Origin: Clostridia bacterium
Lineage (GTDB): Bacteria > Bacillota > Clostridia > CAKSNL01 > HGM11501
Length of the DNA: 56,097 nucleotides
Assembly: GCA_017411325.1 (NCBI GenBank)
Contig: JAFQQJ010000001.1
Location: 1-56,097, forward strand
Reading direction: 5' to 3'
Part shown: positions 35,001 to 42,706 of the stretch, piece by piece
Position numbering within the stretch: position 1 is the first letter of the stretch
Layout of the letters: every line of letters begins with the position of its first letter
Position numbers and translations under genes: made by a program
The notes under the pieces: model-generated
Seen by the model: the letters and a program-made list of their open reading frames with translations, nothing else
Databases searched by the model: none
What the model was told of the DNA's origin: nothing

Positions 35001-35173
35001 TTTGTGTATATCAGAGCGGTAATGATTCTATTGCAGCCGTTATGAAGAAAAACGAAGCTGAAATCGCAGACGTATGTCTGGTTGATTCCTTCTTCTACGG
35101 AGAAAATACCGAAATCGAATCCGAAATCAAGGTAAACGGAGAAAAGACAGTAATCGGCGTTAAGAAAAACTAA
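32051..35173 (+). CDS. ileS: Isoleucyl-tRNA synthetase (type 2 sequence)
   Basis: A 1040-aa class I synthetase. [17 protein letters not shown] gives the HIGH motif (about residue 55) and [14 protein letters not shown] the KMSKS motif (about 591). The editing domain is present, and paired CxxC motifs ([16 protein letters not shown]) mark zinc sites. The [17 protein letters not shown] and [21 protein letters not shown] segments fit the eukaryote-like IleS2 group, which is typically less sensitive to mupirocin (family knowledge, not shown here). ATG 32051 follows AAGGAGG. Confidence 0.96.
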   Translation: [1040 protein letters not shown]

Positions 35174-35180
35174 AATGTAT

Positions 35181-35212
35181 GGCGGTGCTCTTCCTGAGCA
35201 CCGCTTTTTCTA
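35181..35212 (+). terminator. Terminator of ileS
   Basis: Stem GCGGTGCTC/GAGCACCGC with a TTCCT loop and a TTTTTC tail. Confidence 0.92.
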
Positions 35213-35240
35213 TTGACATATACTCTTGAAATGGTATAAT
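35213..35240 (+). promoter_or_regulatory. Promoter with a 140-nt leader
   Basis: TTGACA (35213-35218), 16-bp spacer, TATAAT (35235-35240), overlapping the end of the ileS terminator tail. The leader to 35382 is AT-rich with a possible GGCA/TGCC hairpin around 35287-35304. Confidence 0.75.
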
Positions 35241-35382
35241 GAGGGTGAAGCCTTTAGGAATAACATTTTAATTGGTAATTTTACCGGCACTTTTAATAAT
35301 GCCGATAAACCATTGAAATTTTTTTATCCCTGACTAGACAAAATCATATAGTGAGTTTATTAAATTTGTTTGAGGTGATAAG

Positions 35383-35823
35383 TTGGAGAAATTAAAAACA
35401 TATTCTTCTCGTGTAGAGAAGTCTTTTATCGAGAATACTTATGAAGATGTTTTCGATAAAAAATACTTTAAGATAATTTGGATGGATTGGGGGGAAATCT
35501 GTAGGCTTGACGAAGTTGTTGTCGAAAAAGTTTGGATTTTTGATTTAGAATGCAATGTTGGATTTTATCAGGTTTATGCTAACGATAAAATATCTGATAT
35601 AGAAATTAAAAATGTTGAGAAATCGGCTTATATGGAATTACAGAATCTGTTAAATCAAGGTTTTATCAAAGAAAGGGATTGTTTTGATTGCTTTGACGGT
35701 GAGGGTTGGGAAATGATTTTGTATGATAGTCGTTGCCAAATCATACATAAGTTTTGTGGATACATTTACAATAATAAATACTTAAATAAAATTGTTGATT
35801 TAGTCGAAAATATTATTAAATAG
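35383..35823 (+). CDS. AT-rich orphan gene, unknown protein
   Basis: A 146-aa soluble, acidic protein with several Trp and Cys residues (DCFDCFDGEGWEMILYDSR) and no recognised motif. Start TTG 35383 lies 4 nt from GAGGTGAT. Base composition is clearly more AT-rich than the flanking genes and uses AT-ending codons freely, which suggests recent acquisition. The size, acidity and lone position resemble immunity-type proteins, but no toxin is adjacent, so that is only a guess. Confidence 0.6.
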   Translation: MEKLKTYSSRVEKSFIENTYEDVFDKKYFKIIWMDWGEICRLDEVVVEKVWIFDLECNVGFYQVYANDKISDIEIKNVEKSAYMELQNLLNQGFIKERDCFDCFDGEGWEMILYDSRCQIIHKFCGYIYNNKYLNKIVDLVENIIK

Positions 35824-35944
35824 ATTGGCATCTAGATTATACAGTCTTTATATAAAGATTGTCGAATTTTGACGAGGTTTTGAAAAGAAGTGCAAATATA
35901 AAAAATAAAAGTTATCCTTAAAATCACAAAAAGGAGCATGCAAT

Positions 35945-37273
35945 ATGAACATTATTTTCCCCGGAATTACAAATGAAGATATAGCTTATGCATTGGAGTG
36001 TCTGGATGACTGCAAGCAGCCCATGGCGGAAAAGTATGGCTTTATGCATCCTTATTTCACCCCCGGGGGAGCATACGGCAGGCAATGGTGGCAGCTTGAT
36101 TCATCATTGGCGCTTTCTGGCTACAAGTGGATTGACCGCTGTTTTTCTGAAACCGCTCTTTTAAACTTTATAGAATCCCAGAAAGAAGACGGAAGAATAT
36201 GCCTGTGGGGAGCAGATACCCTGCCGGGTAAAGTGGCAGGCGGAAACGAGCTTTCACAGATTGATGGCGTATCGTCCCTTCCCAAGCTTTTTGAAGTTAC
36301 TTATTATGTGCTTAAAGGTTCAGATAATGAGGCATTGAAAAAATCGGCATATGAAATGATGAAAAAATATCTTGAGTGGTGGTTTAATGCCAGACTTCAC
36401 AAAGAGACAGGACTTATAAGTTCGGTTTTCGAAGAAACCTTCATTCCGTATTTGGGCTCGGCTATGGAATATGCCGCCGTTGACACAAATGTGGAGGTTT
36501 TTGCAGGATGTCATTACACCGCGCTTCTGGCAAAGGAGCTTGGCGATGAAAGCTATGCAAAGCTTCTGGAAGAAAGAAAGGCATCGCTTAAGGAAAGCAT
36601 AAACAAATACCTCTGGAAGGAAGATGCGGGGGCGTATTATCCCTATGATTTAATGGAGAAAAAGAATGTGGATATTCTTATGGCGTCAACCTTTAATCCT
36701 TTGCGGTTTAGCATTGCGGACGGAGATAAAAAGGAAAAGCTTATAAAGCTTCTTAAAGATGACAGTCATTTTAACATAAACACAATCCCCCTTACCTCGG
36801 TATCAAAAAAGGATAAAATGTTCACCACAACAGAGGGTGATTATATAGGAAATGCAAGCTGGAGCGGAAACTGCTGGACGCTTATAAACGAAGCGGTAGT
36901 GCGAGGCCTCATTGATTCGGGGGAAGATGAATTGGCAGCAGACCTTGCCCTTAAAACCTTAAAAGCTTTCAACCGCAATTTAGCGGAATTTATTAATCCC
37001 TTTGACGGAAAGGGACACGGTGTTATTAAATATGCCTGGACGGCATCCCAGTATCTGGAGCTTTTGATTGAAGTTGTTTTCGGTATAAGCTATGATGCTG
37101 AAAACAAGGAAATCATTATTTCTCCGAAGCTTACAGAAGAGCTTAAAGGAGAAAAATTAGCCCTTGAAAACCTTGCTGTAACAAAAGATATAAGCCTTTC
37201 TTTATATATAGAGGGTAAAAAAGCAGATTACAAAGTATCGGGCGACAGTGTAAATGTAAAGGTGATTTTATGA
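35945..37273 (+). CDS. Glycoside hydrolase with (alpha/alpha)6 barrel, GH63/MGH1-like
   Basis: A 442-aa cytoplasmic protein (no signal peptide). The HPYFTPGGAYGRQWWQLDSS segment, the mid-protein AVDTNVEVFAGCHYTALLAKEL, and GNASWSGNCWTLIN followed by VIKYAWTASQYLELL fit the mannosylglycerate hydrolase/GH63-type (alpha/alpha)6 barrel. Acidic residues suitable for catalysis are present in IDGVSSLPKLFE and SSVFEETF, but I cannot assign them. Its stop overlaps the ATG of the phosphoesterase gene by 4 bp. It is the first gene of a three-gene sugar operon. Confidence 0.75.
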   Translation: MNIIFPGITNEDIAYALECLDDCKQPMAEKYGFMHPYFTPGGAYGRQWWQLDSSLALSGYKWIDRCFSETALLNFIESQKEDGRICLWGADTLPGKVAGGNELSQIDGVSSLPKLFEVTYYVLKGSDNEALKKSAYEMMKKYLEWWFNARLHKETGLISSVFEETFIPYLGSAMEYAAVDTNVEVFAGCHYTALLAKELGDESYAKLLEERKASLKESINKYLWKEDAGAYYPYDLMEKKNVDILMASTFNPLRFSIADGDKKEKLIKLLKDDSHFNINTIPLTSVSKKDKMFTTTEGDYIGNASWSGNCWTLINEAVVRGLIDSGEDELAADLALKTLKAFNRNLAEFINPFDGKGHGVIKYAWTASQYLELLIEVVFGISYDAENKEIIISPKLTEELKGEKLALENLAVTKDISLSLYIEGKKADYKVSGDSVNVKVIL

Positions 37274-37980
37274 AAATCGGGCTTTTTACGGATTCCCATT
37301 ATTCAAGTCAGAAAGTAACCTGCGCCAATCGCTACAACAGCGAATCGCTCCGGAAAATTGAGGAAGCATACGGCTTTTTCAAAAAGGAAAAGGCGGAACT
37401 TGTAATCTGCCTCGGAGATATTACGGATAAGGAAGATACCAAGGAAAAGGAAATAAAAAATCTTCTTGAAATAAGAAACGTAATTGATGCATCGAAGATT
37501 AAAACCATTGTGCTTATGGGAAATCACGATGCCTTCACCTTTACGGAAGATGAGTTTTATTCTCATCTTGGGGAGGACAAGCGCCCCATTGATATGATTT
37601 CGGAAAACGAAAGCCTCTTATTTGTTGATGCCTGCTATTTTGCTGACGGAAGGCGCTATAGCCCTATGGACGATGACTGGACGGACACCTTTTATCCTTT
37701 TGCTGAAAAGCTTTCAGAAAAGCTTTCGGCATTGAAGGGTGATGCCTTTATCTTTATGCATCAGAATGTGGACGGAAATATAAGAGAGGATCACCGCCTT
37801 TCAAACGATGGCGAAATGAGAGAAATATTTGAAAAAAGCGGAAAGGTTAAGAGTGTTTTCCAGGGGCACTATCACAAAGGTGCGGAAAATGAGACAGACG
37901 GAATAAAATACATCACGCTTAAGGCAATGTGCGAAAATGAAAAGGCATATTACATAATTGATACGGAGGCGGAAGGATGA
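37270..37980 (+). CDS. Calcineurin-like metallophosphoesterase
   Basis: A 236-aa two-metal phosphoesterase: GLFTDSHY (DxH), ICLGDITDKE (GDxxD-like), LMGNHDAF (GNHD), IFMHQNVDGN, and QGHYHKG (GHxH-like). The DSHYS start resembles alkaline phosphatase/UDP-sugar pyrophosphatase-like members that act on sugar-linked phosphates. It overlaps both neighbours by 4 bp, so its substrate is presumably produced by the flanking glycosidase-like proteins. Confidence 0.88.
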   Translation: MKIGLFTDSHYSSQKVTCANRYNSESLRKIEEAYGFFKKEKAELVICLGDITDKEDTKEKEIKNLLEIRNVIDASKIKTIVLMGNHDAFTFTEDEFYSHLGEDKRPIDMISENESLLFVDACYFADGRRYSPMDDDWTDTFYPFAEKLSEKLSALKGDAFIFMHQNVDGNIREDHRLSNDGEMREIFEKSGKVKSVFQGHYHKGAENETDGIKYITLKAMCENEKAYYIIDTEAEG

Positions 37981-39929
37981 AGGATTTTGCAATTATACAG
38001 AGAATTTTCTGCATTTCGGAGGATGAAATATTAAAGGCGGCAAAGGACTATCCTGCTTCGTTTTCCGACGGGGTTGCAGTTGTTGCATATAACGGGCTTT
38101 GGTGGGACGATGAACGCGTTTCTGATTTTGAAACCCTCGGCCGTTTCTGCGAAAAGATGAAGGAAGCAGAAATTCCCGTAGAGATTAATATAAGTAAAAC
38201 CATAGGACATACCGATGAGCATACGCAGGAAGAAGCGTTAAGCCATATGACCGATGCTTATGGAGTGCAGGGGTACAGCATAAACTGTCCCGGAAATGAA
38301 ACTTTTCAAGATTTTTTCCGCGAAATAATCCGTAAATATGCATCATTAAAGCCTGATGTTTTATGGCTTGACGACGATTTTCGTACGGTTTTCCACAATC
38401 CGGTGGGGTATGGCTGCTTTTGTGATGATTGCATAGGCCGTTTCAATGAAAAGGAAAACAAGGACTTTGACAGGGATGCCTTAAGAAAGGCAATTCTTAA
38501 TGACAGCGAAAATATCCGCGCTCTGTGGCAGGATTTTACCCGTGAGCAGATGGTAAAGCTTGTGAAAATCGCAAGGGAGACAGTTGACGAAATTGACGAT
38601 GGCATAATCCTTGGTTTTATGCAGGTAAATCCGGAAATGGTTATTTACGAATGCCCCGATTTTGAGAAATGGATTGAAATCGCGAAAAATAAAAACGGAG
38701 AAGTATATTTTCGCCACGGCAGCGGTTTTTACGATGATTTTAAGCCCTTTGAGGTGGTGGATAAAAATGTTTCCATTGCCCGCCTTTGTGCCATGACGGA
38801 AGGGGTGGGAGTTAAAAACCTGACGGAAGAGGTGACATCCCCCTATATAAAAAGAAGTAAGTCCATGAAGGTTACTTTGATGGAAGCCGTTATGAACATC
38901 GGTATGGCGGGTGCCGACGGACTTATGGATGAGGGAATAAAACCCAATCTTACGGAACAGCTTGAAAAAGGCCGCCTGGTTTCCCATATGCACGAAAAAG
39001 GGGATTTTCTTAATGAGGCAAGGAAGCTTATTAAGGGAAAAGTGCAAAAAGGAGCATATCCCTTCTTTGACAAGAATCTCTGGCGATACTCCCCGAAGGT
39101 TGACCACATGGGGAAAATGAACGATATAGGAAGCAGAAGCTGGATGAATCTTTTCTATTTAGGCATCCCCGTCACATTCCGTGAAAAGGATGCGGATGTC
39201 TTGATTCTTTCAGGTGAAACCGTAAAGGGAATGAGCAAAGATGTTCTTGATAAGTGGCTTTCCAAAGGCATTTATGCCGACGGAACATCGGCGCTTTTGC
39301 TTAATGAAAAAGCGGGCGAAAACGTTACCGGAATAAAGAAGTATGAAAAAGGAATATGTGAAATTAAAAGCGGAGGGCTTGGAGAGCTCTTTACAGAGCA
39401 TTATCTTAACGGAGATTACAGGGGCTATAAGAGAAGCACATACTGGGGTGCGGAAGTTTACGGAAGCTTGGAGATAGTGAAAGACGGATGCGAAGTTTTA
39501 AGCGAAGGCTTATACCCCTCTGAAAAGGAAGCGGGAATAGTGGGCACAGCACTTTATGAAAACCGTTTCGGCGGAAGGGTTATAACCTCAGCAAGAGCGC
39601 CTCATTCAGCCGATATCCTGTCCGACGGAAAAGGCCATCAGCTTAAAAATATATTTGATTTTCTTGCAGGCGGAAAGATGAAGGTAAGAGCGGAAAGTGA
39701 TGCGAGAGTCGGTGTAAGCCTGTGGGAAGATGAGGGCACGGGAGAACGCGCAGTATTTATCTATAACACGGATTTTGATGTGGCAGACATAAAAATCATA
39801 ACCGATGACAGTTACAGGGCGGAATTATTGACCGAGGACGGAAAGCTTCGCTTTCTTTCAGAGGGCAGTGAATTTATCCTGCCCTCCGTTGAAGCATTCG
39901 GAGTAAGAGTATTAAAGCTTACAAAATAA
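37977..39929 (+). CDS. Putative glycoside hydrolase, unassigned family
   Basis: A 650-aa cytoplasmic protein. The N-terminal 330 residues look like a TIM barrel: PDVLWLDDDFRTVFHNP followed by a CFCDDCIGRFNE zinc-like pair, then GFMQVNPEM, YFRHGSGFYDD and GADGLMDEG. A middle Rossmann-like part (about 380-460, DVLILSGETVKGMSKDVLDKW) resembles the trimerisation domain of GH42-type enzymes. The C-terminus is a beta domain. The LWLDDD segment followed by paired cysteines is typical of GH42-like and related unassigned hydrolases. The function within the operon is inferred; no family was confirmed. Confidence 0.65.
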   Translation: MKDFAIIQRIFCISEDEILKAAKDYPASFSDGVAVVAYNGLWWDDERVSDFETLGRFCEKMKEAEIPVEINISKTIGHTDEHTQEEALSHMTDAYGVQGYSINCPGNETFQDFFREIIRKYASLKPDVLWLDDDFRTVFHNPVGYGCFCDDCIGRFNEKENKDFDRDALRKAILNDSENIRALWQDFTREQMVKLVKIARETVDEIDDGIILGFMQVNPEMVIYECPDFEKWIEIAKNKNGEVYFRHGSGFYDDFKPFEVVDKNVSIARLCAMTEGVGVKNLTEEVTSPYIKRSKSMKVTLMEAVMNIGMAGADGLMDEGIKPNLTEQLEKGRLVSHMHEKGDFLNEARKLIKGKVQKGAYPFFDKNLWRYSPKVDHMGKMNDIGSRSWMNLFYLGIPVTFREKDADVLILSGETVKGMSKDVLDKWLSKGIYADGTSALLLNEKAGENVTGIKKYEKGICEIKSGGLGELFTEHYLNGDYRGYKRSTYWGAEVYGSLEIVKDGCEVLSEGLYPSEKEAGIVGTALYENRFGGRVITSARAPHSADILSDGKGHQLKNIFDFLAGGKMKVRAESDARVGVSLWEDEGTGERAVFIYNTDFDVADIKIITDDSYRAELLTEDGKLRFLSEGSEFILPSVEAFGVRVLKLTK

Positions 39930-39970
39930 CAAAAAGCAACAGAAAAAATCTTTTTCTGTTGCTTTTTTTA
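39928..39970 (+). terminator. Terminator of the three-gene operon
   Basis: Long stem AAAAAGCAACAGAAAAA/TTTTTCTGTTGCTTTTT with a minimal loop. Confidence 0.92.
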
Positions 39971-39987
39971 GTCGGATAATGTATAAT
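39959..39987 (+). promoter_or_regulatory. Promoter of the zinc-ribbon protein gene
   Basis: TTGCTT (39959-39964), 17-bp spacer, TATAAT (39982-39987). The -35 lies within the preceding terminator. Confidence 0.55.
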
Positions 39988-40029
39988 AAAAGTATAAATC
40001 ATTGAATATCAAAGAAAGGAATTGTTTAT

Positions 40030-40911
40030 ATGCTTTGCGAAAAATGCGGAACAGAGAATAAAGAAGGTACTTCCTACTGTAAAAAGTGCGGGGAGGATTT
40101 GTTTGAGGAAAAGGCTTCTCCCGTTATTACTGAAGAGGCTTCTGAAACTGTTGAAGTGAAAACGGAAGAGGTAATAAAGGAAGAGCCTGTTAAGGTTGCT
40201 GAAGAAAAAAAGGAAGAGAGAGTAAGAACATCGCCTCTTGCCGTGCGTATGCAGGAAAAAAGTCTTAAGGAAGATAAAAAGATAAGAAAAAAGCTTAAAA
40301 GAGGAAAAATGTGGGCAGCGGTTGCCTTGCTTCTTTTAGTTATGCTCGTTGCTGAAAACAGTGTTATAATACTGGATAAAATGGGCTACTTCGGTGACAG
40401 GGAGGAAGTTATACAGGAAGATGAGCCTGTAAAAGAAACAGTTGTTATTCCCGAAGTGACATTCCTTAATTCCGAAGCTCTTGAAGGCGGCTGGACATAT
40501 TCCTACAGCCTTAAGAAAAACTGGGATGCAGATGCATCCGGCGATTATGAAACCGTAACGGAGGTAATTACATCATCCGGAGAGGCGTCCTTATATGACG
40601 AGGGCGGAAATCATATGTCGGCAATGATCATTCCCGGCGAAATGATTGTGGACGGTGCACCCGTTATGCTAGGAAACACTCCCGAAGCTTTTTCAGCCTG
40701 GTATGAGGAAGGATATATGTGTATACAGATGAAGGGCACGGAACAGAAGTTTTTCGCCGCAGGCGGAGCTGAACCTCTTGTTATAAAAATTCCTGTGTCA
40801 ATGGATTCAGAAGGAGTTGTTTCAGGCGGAACATATTCTCATACCTACGATAAGGTTGTTACTGAAATGAGTATGCGCTACGAGATAGATATAACTTTTG
40901 AAAAGAAATAA
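40030..40911 (+). CDS. Zinc-ribbon membrane protein of unknown function
   Basis: A 293-aa protein. An N-terminal zinc ribbon (CEKCGTENKEGTSYCKKCG) is followed by an acidic/basic charged linker (25-95), a transmembrane helix (about 97-116) and an extracellular domain of about 165 residues (EGGWTYSYSLKKNW to the end), with no recognised motif. The layout resembles zinc-ribbon-anchored proteins that are common and mostly uncharacterised in Clostridia. It has its own promoter and terminator. Confidence 0.72.
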   Translation: MLCEKCGTENKEGTSYCKKCGEDLFEEKASPVITEEASETVEVKTEEVIKEEPVKVAEEKKEERVRTSPLAVRMQEKSLKEDKKIRKKLKRGKMWAAVALLLLVMLVAENSVIILDKMGYFGDREEVIQEDEPVKETVVIPEVTFLNSEALEGGWTYSYSLKKNWDADASGDYETVTEVITSSGEASLYDEGGNHMSAMIIPGEMIVDGAPVMLGNTPEAFSAWYEEGYMCIQMKGTEQKFFAAGGAEPLVIKIPVSMDSEGVVSGGTYSHTYDKVVTEMSMRYEIDITFEKK

Positions 40912-40950
40912 AATAATGCTGCAAGAATAACTTCTTGCAGCATTATTTTA
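40912..40950. terminator. Bidirectional terminator
   Basis: Stem AATAATGCTGCAAG/CTTGCAGCATTATT, shared by the zinc-ribbon gene and the convergent transglutaminase-like gene. Confidence 0.9.
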
Positions 40951-42468
40951 TTATGCAAGTATACAATGTGTAAAGGACATATCCCAGTCTGAAAAATCAA
41001 AAAAGTCGTAATTTACTTTTTCTGAATAGTATGCTGATCCGTTTCTTATATAACTGTAGCTTCCGCAGGTGACGTCTATATTTATCCACCGGTTGTCAAC
41101 ATAAACTCTGTTGGATACGTGGTTGGGATAAGCGGATTTGGTGTCAGCTTCTGTCCAATTTGAGGTTCTGGATTTAAGAACAGAAAAAACCTCGTGGCAC
41201 GGCAATCCCTGACAACAGGCAAGTTCTTTGAAAAGGGAGGCATAGCCCGTACACACGGCGTTTCTCTCTTTCACAACTCTTATTCCGGTGTACTGATAAG
41301 GACTGTCGTGATTGTATGCGATATTTTGAGCAATCCAGGTGTATATCTTTTTTATCTTATCATAATCGTCTGTGGCATCCTTACATATTTCGTCTGAAAG
41401 AGCCTTAAGTTCGGGATCGAATTCGGTTTTTGTGTATGCTGACGGATTAATCCATTTTCCGAGAACTTTTTTATTGAATTCATAAAGAATGGTCGGAGTT
41501 TCTCTTGCTACATAATATCCCTGCTCCTCGCTGTATTGCATAGGTCTTTTGCAACTTATTGTACGGGCGGAATTTATTCCGGTGAGGATTTTGACATTTA
41601 CAGAAAAATCATATACACGTCCCGTGTATGATGCGGGACTTCTGCCGAAGGCTTCGTTTATTCCTGAAATGGGAACCTTAAATTCGAGAGAGGTGGGAGG
41701 GGATAATTCGTTCCAGGCATTGCCGATTTTGGTCCGTGCTTCTTCATCATAGGTGTAGGAACCGGTTCCACGGGAAGGCTTTACATAAGGCATTATATCA
41801 AAATTCGTGTGGTTAACCAGCTTGGTTCCGGCTGCAAAGCCAACTTTAACAGTGCATATGCGGAAATTTTTTATGCTGATGTGGGCAACATTGTCTATAA
41901 TATTTACCGATATGGTGCCTTCGCCCAGAACATCGTCTTTGAAGGTATCTTCGTATGATTTTATATCAAAGCGATCTCCGGACATATCTTTATTCCTGGG
42001 ATAAGGTGTTGTGATATCCACTCTTCTGGCTGCAGGGTCCCAGGAGACATCGGCGTGAAGAAGGGTAGAGATGTCTCTCAAAGGAATGTATGTTGTGGAA
42101 TTTTTTATATATGGCGCTACACTCAGCTTCTGATCATTGCGGGGGGTCTGGCTGTAAAGGTTGTAATCTCCGTAAAGGTTTGTATCTCCTATATTAAAGG
42201 AATTTTGTGTATAGCCGTAAAGAAAACCAACCCTGACTGAAGGAGGGGTGTAACTGCTGCAGTCTTTATATGTTACATAAGCGCCGAAAGCTTCGAACAG
42301 CTTACGCATTGGTACCATGGTATATCCGTTTACAATTTCAGGAGGGTATTCAAACTCAAGCTTCTCGCCGTCTATATAAACGGTGATTTCACTTTCGGCA
42401 GATAAGTTGAATGGAAAAATGCTCATCAGAATGAAGCAAGCAAGAATTATAGCAAATAGTTTTTTCAT
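40951..42468 (-). CDS. Secreted transglutaminase-like protein with CuAO-type domain
   Basis: A 505-aa exported protein with a signal peptide (residues 1-24). A copper-amine-oxidase-like N-terminal domain (about 27-155: GYTMVPMRKLFEAFGAYV and TTYIPLRDISTLL) probably serves as a wall-binding stalk. The middle beta region is followed by a transglutaminase-like domain: NAVCTGYASLFKELA (catalytic Cys near residue 402), PNHVSNRVYVDNRWINIDVT (His, Asp). Such proteins cleave or cross-link wall or peptide substrates; which one is not visible. It ends very close after the Asp-containing segment. Confidence 0.85.
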   Translation of the reverse strand: MKKLFAIILACFILMSIFPFNLSAESEITVYIDGEKLEFEYPPEIVNGYTMVPMRKLFEAFGAYVTYKDCSSYTPPSVRVGFLYGYTQNSFNIGDTNLYGDYNLYSQTPRNDQKLSVAPYIKNSTTYIPLRDISTLLHADVSWDPAARRVDITTPYPRNKDMSGDRFDIKSYEDTFKDDVLGEGTISVNIIDNVAHISIKNFRICTVKVGFAAGTKLVNHTNFDIMPYVKPSRGTGSYTYDEEARTKIGNAWNELSPPTSLEFKVPISGINEAFGRSPASYTGRVYDFSVNVKILTGINSARTISCKRPMQYSEEQGYYVARETPTILYEFNKKVLGKWINPSAYTKTEFDPELKALSDEICKDATDDYDKIKKIYTWIAQNIAYNHDSPYQYTGIRVVKERNAVCTGYASLFKELACCQGLPCHEVFSVLKSRTSNWTEADTKSAYPNHVSNRVYVDNRWINIDVTCGSYSYIRNGSAYYSEKVNYDFFDFSDWDMSFTHCILA

Positions 42469-42498
42469 AATAAACCTACCTTATAATATGATATTGTA

Positions 42499-42527
42499 AG
42501 TATAACACTAAAGAATAAGTTTAGCAA
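42499..42527 (-). promoter_or_regulatory. Promoter of the transglutaminase-like gene
   Basis: On the minus strand TTGCTA (42522-42527), 17-bp spacer, TATACT (42499-42504). Confidence 0.65.
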
Positions 42528-42559
42528 GGTGAAAAATAAAATTAATTTGTCAAAAAGGG

Positions 42560-42588
42560 TTGACATCTAAAAAAAGGTCTGTTATAGT
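42560..42588 (+). promoter_or_regulatory. Promoter of the ABC transporter operon
   Basis: TTGACA (42560-42565), 17-bp spacer, TATAGT (42583-42588). A leader of about 110 nt follows; no known riboswitch was recognised in it. Confidence 0.75.
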
Positions 42589-42706
42589 GTAATAAAAATA
42601 AACATCATTTTTTTGGTTTGGTATGTGCCTTAAAAGCTCAGAATTGAAAAAGCGGAAGTTACAGTTAAGTAATACAGCATTGCTTTAAGAAACCGAGGTG
42701 TTTTAT

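Noticed and set aside
42589..42700. Riboswitch in the leader of the ABC operon
   Set aside because: No known conserved core could be recognised; only weak AT-rich pairing.
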